Below, piece after piece: positions 42,794-44,010 of a DNA stretch of 44,010 nt. Position 1 is the stretch's first letter. Every line of letters begins with the position of its first letter. The stretch lies in IMG/VR virus record IMGVR_UViG_3300009158_000077, positions 1-44,010 of that record; one strand, given 5' to 3'. The translations under genes and the position numbers were made by a program. The notes under the pieces are model-generated. The model searched no databases. It saw only the letters and a list, made by a program, of their open reading frames with translations, and was not told the origin of the DNA. This DNA is from a virus.

Positions 42794-43506
42794 AGAACAT
42801 ACTAATTTTTATAACAGGTTTACTATTAACTATTAGCAGTAATGCTCAGATAGCTAAGACTCAAACTGAGAATTATAAAGCTAGCTTTGAAAAGGCTATA
42901 GACATATCACAATTTTTAGACTATGAAGGTGTACAAATACCTATACAAATCCTTAAAGCGGGTATATCAGATGAGATGTATGAAATGTATCCGGAGCTTA
43001 AAGAAAAGCGTGTAGGATTAGGCGTAGCTAACATTTCTATGGAGTATTTAGAGAACCTTAATAGGTTCAAGTTTACAGAGGATAAGACAGAGATTAAAAA
43101 CCGTATGGTAAAGCAGTTTCAAGCTTCACAATCTGGCATCTCTGAGAATAAACTAGACGGTAGAGGTAAGATTAACCTAGCTAAGTATTTTGTTACTATT
43201 GAATGCTATGACTATTCTATATCAGAAGACGAGTCTGTTTATATTAAAGGTGATACCAAACAAATGATGGTAACACGTATTGGTCTGCAAGTGAGATTTA
43301 CAGATGCTGAGACAGCAACCATTATTTCTGCCTCTGGGCTTGGTGAGGCTAAGACTACTAAAGAGACTTCAGGATTATCTGATGCTTCTTTAGACCCAGT
43401 TAAGTTTAATCAATCTACCATATCTATTGCTACAAAGAAGGCTCTAGATATAGCTTGTGCTAGAATTCTAGATAGGATGGTTAAAAAAGGAATATTTACT
43501 AAGTAA
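42790..43506 (+). CDS. CsgG-like exported protein, 238 aa
   Basis: 238 residues with a signal peptide (MKNILIFITGLLLTISSNA, cleavage before Gln20, with no lipobox Cys). The body follows the order of CsgG/curli-type secretion proteins: VGLGVANISMEYLENLNRFKF, then a GKINLAKYFVTIECYDYS strand pair, TRIGLQVRFTDAETATIISASGLGEA (the characteristic strand with a TGE-like turn, here AETATI), and a final helix (ATKKALDIACARILDRMV). CsgG forms an outer-membrane channel that exports amyloid subunits. A phage copy next to secreted adhesin-like proteins could make a pore or assist their export. The family call is by pattern; no lipid-anchor Cys is visible, unlike classic CsgG. Confidence 0.6.
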   Translation: MKNILIFITGLLLTISSNAQIAKTQTENYKASFEKAIDISQFLDYEGVQIPIQILKAGISDEMYEMYPELKEKRVGLGVANISMEYLENLNRFKFTEDKTEIKNRMVKQFQASQSGISENKLDGRGKINLAKYFVTIECYDYSISEDESVYIKGDTKQMMVTRIGLQVRFTDAETATIISASGLGEAKTTKETSGLSDASLDPVKFNQSTISIATKKALDIACARILDRMVKKGIFTK

Positions 43507-43516
43507 ATTTATTGTT

Positions 43517-43624
43517 ATGGCAAACGCTAAGAAAAAGAAAAGAGCTATGAGATCAGTTAAGTCTGGAGTTAAAACTGCAGCTTTAATCAAATCTAATCTA
43601 GTCATCTTAAACAAGTTAAAGTGA
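43517..43624 (+). CDS. Small basic peptide, 35 aa
   Basis: ATG 43517, TGA 43622-43624. 35 residues, Lys-rich start (MANAKKKKRAMRSVKSGVK) and a hydrophobic end (AALIKSNLVILNKLK), so it could bind nucleic acid or lie on a membrane. It begins 10 bases after the CsgG-like gene and its stop immediately precedes the next start. Family unknown; similar in style to the 40- and 55-residue basic proteins of the block. Confidence 0.55.
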   Translation: MANAKKKKRAMRSVKSGVKTAALIKSNLVILNKLK

Positions 43625-44010
43625 TTGAAAAAGTTTATATTTGCTCTAATTTTAGTAGTATTACTACCTTTTTATGCGTATAATCAAACTCTTATACAGA
43701 CTTTTGTTGACCCTTGTACAAAAGTCGTTAGCACTTTTAGTATTCCTATCAATGGGATTACTACTATTGTCTTTTATAATAAGTCTCGTACTTTTACTTC
43801 CGCTGATGTATCTTCTGGTGCATTTCAGGCTTGGCTTAATCAAGTGTATGAAGACTATAGAAAATTATCTCCCTGCTCTGTTGCTCAAACTGCACAAACT
43901 AGCAATACAGTTACAGCCAACGCTGTCTCTGCTGCAGTAAGTGCTGCTGTAAGCTCTGCAACGTCATCTGCGGCTTCTAGTGCCGCTTCTTCAGCTGCTT
44001 CTGCCGCTGC
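43625..44010 (+). CDS. Secreted Ala/Ser-rich protein with TTG start (3' partial)
   Basis: The frame opens with TTG at 43625, directly after the preceding TGA, and runs off the window (at least 128 residues). With TTG read as Met, the start is MKKFIFALILVVLLPFYAYN, a good signal peptide or membrane anchor. Then come about 60 residues of mixed sequence with two Cys (VDPCTKV; LSPCSVAQ), and from about residue 90 a low-complexity Ala/Ser/Val stretch (AAVSAAVSSATSSAASSAA). The frame and composition fit far better than the overlapping 88-codon ATG frame at 43674-43940. The Ala/Ser repeat suggests a flexible or fibre-like exported protein; the remainder lies outside the window. Confidence 0.7.
   Translation, partial: MKKFIFALILVVLLPFYAYNQTLIQTFVDPCTKVVSTFSIPINGITTIVFYNKSRTFTSADVSSGAFQAWLNQVYEDYRKLSPCSVAQTAQTSNTVTANAVSAAVSAAVSSATSSAASSAASSAASAA

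Noticed and set aside
43674-43940. ATG-started 88-codon frame with hydrophobic composition
   Set aside because: It overlaps the TTG-started frame that has a signal peptide, follows the previous stop directly and has protein-like composition; the 88-codon frame is Leu-rich in the manner of a shadow.
1-44010. tRNA genes, CRISPR arrays, insertion sequences and stop-codon reassignment
   Set aside because: The gaps between genes are too short for tRNAs apart from a few that show no cloverleaf; no spaced direct repeats or transposase motifs were seen; TAG, TGA and TAA all serve as gene ends, so recoding is not needed.

Overview
The window looks like an AT-rich piece of a crAss-like phage (Crassvirales-type) infecting a member of the Bacteroidota. 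Four things point there. First, a giant 4136-residue protein carries the DFDID motif of the virion RNA polymerase known from Cellulophaga phage phi14:2 and crAss-like relatives. Second, it is followed by another giant multi-domain protein. Third, the replication genes form one compact block facing the giant genes and divergent from the lysis and envelope genes. Fourth, starts lack Shine-Dalgarno sequences and have A-rich leaders, and several are preceded by TAnnTTTG boxes, the Bacteroidota -7 element. The standard code with TAA, TAG and TGA stops fits every gene. I saw no tRNA, CRISPR array or insertion sequence.

Layout. (1) 1-19180, plus strand: the end of a large protein cut by the window edge, the giant RNA-polymerase protein, and a second giant protein with a PD-(D/E)XK nuclease core. 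Both giants also carry zincin-like segments with imperfect HExxH motifs. This is probably the transcription and ejected-cargo module. It ends at a perfect 11-bp bidirectional terminator. (2) 19215-35983, minus strand: about 28 tightly packed genes. From upstream to downstream they include a DnaA domain IV-like protein, an unknown protein at the helicase-loader position, DnaB helicase, an AAA ATPase, a putative SSB, primase, HNH nuclease, RecB-like nuclease, family B DNA polymerase, a DUF932-like protein, a dNMP kinase-like P-loop protein, a metallophosphoesterase, a thioredoxin-like protein and a DUF5522-cREC fusion, with many small proteins between. Two internal terminators and three TAnnTTTG boxes divide the block. 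(3) 35984-36097: the divergent control region. (4) 36098-44010, plus strand: a lysis cassette (membrane proteins, spanin-like lipoprotein candidate, GH19 endolysin), then an unusual run of exported proteins: a cohesin/dockerin-like secreted protein, a lipoprotein, holin-like membrane proteins, a CsgG-like protein, and an Ala/Ser-rich secreted protein running off the right edge.

How it works together (inference): the giant proteins would travel in the capsid and enter the cell with the DNA to start transcription. The minus-strand block copies the genome and adjusts nucleotide metabolism. The right-hand block lyses the cell and also sends several proteins into the host envelope. That exported set is the least explained and most interesting part. 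Several real genes are too short or start with a rare codon (57, 35, 55, 40 and 35 codons, plus a TTG-started gene at the right edge) and were found by reading the gaps.
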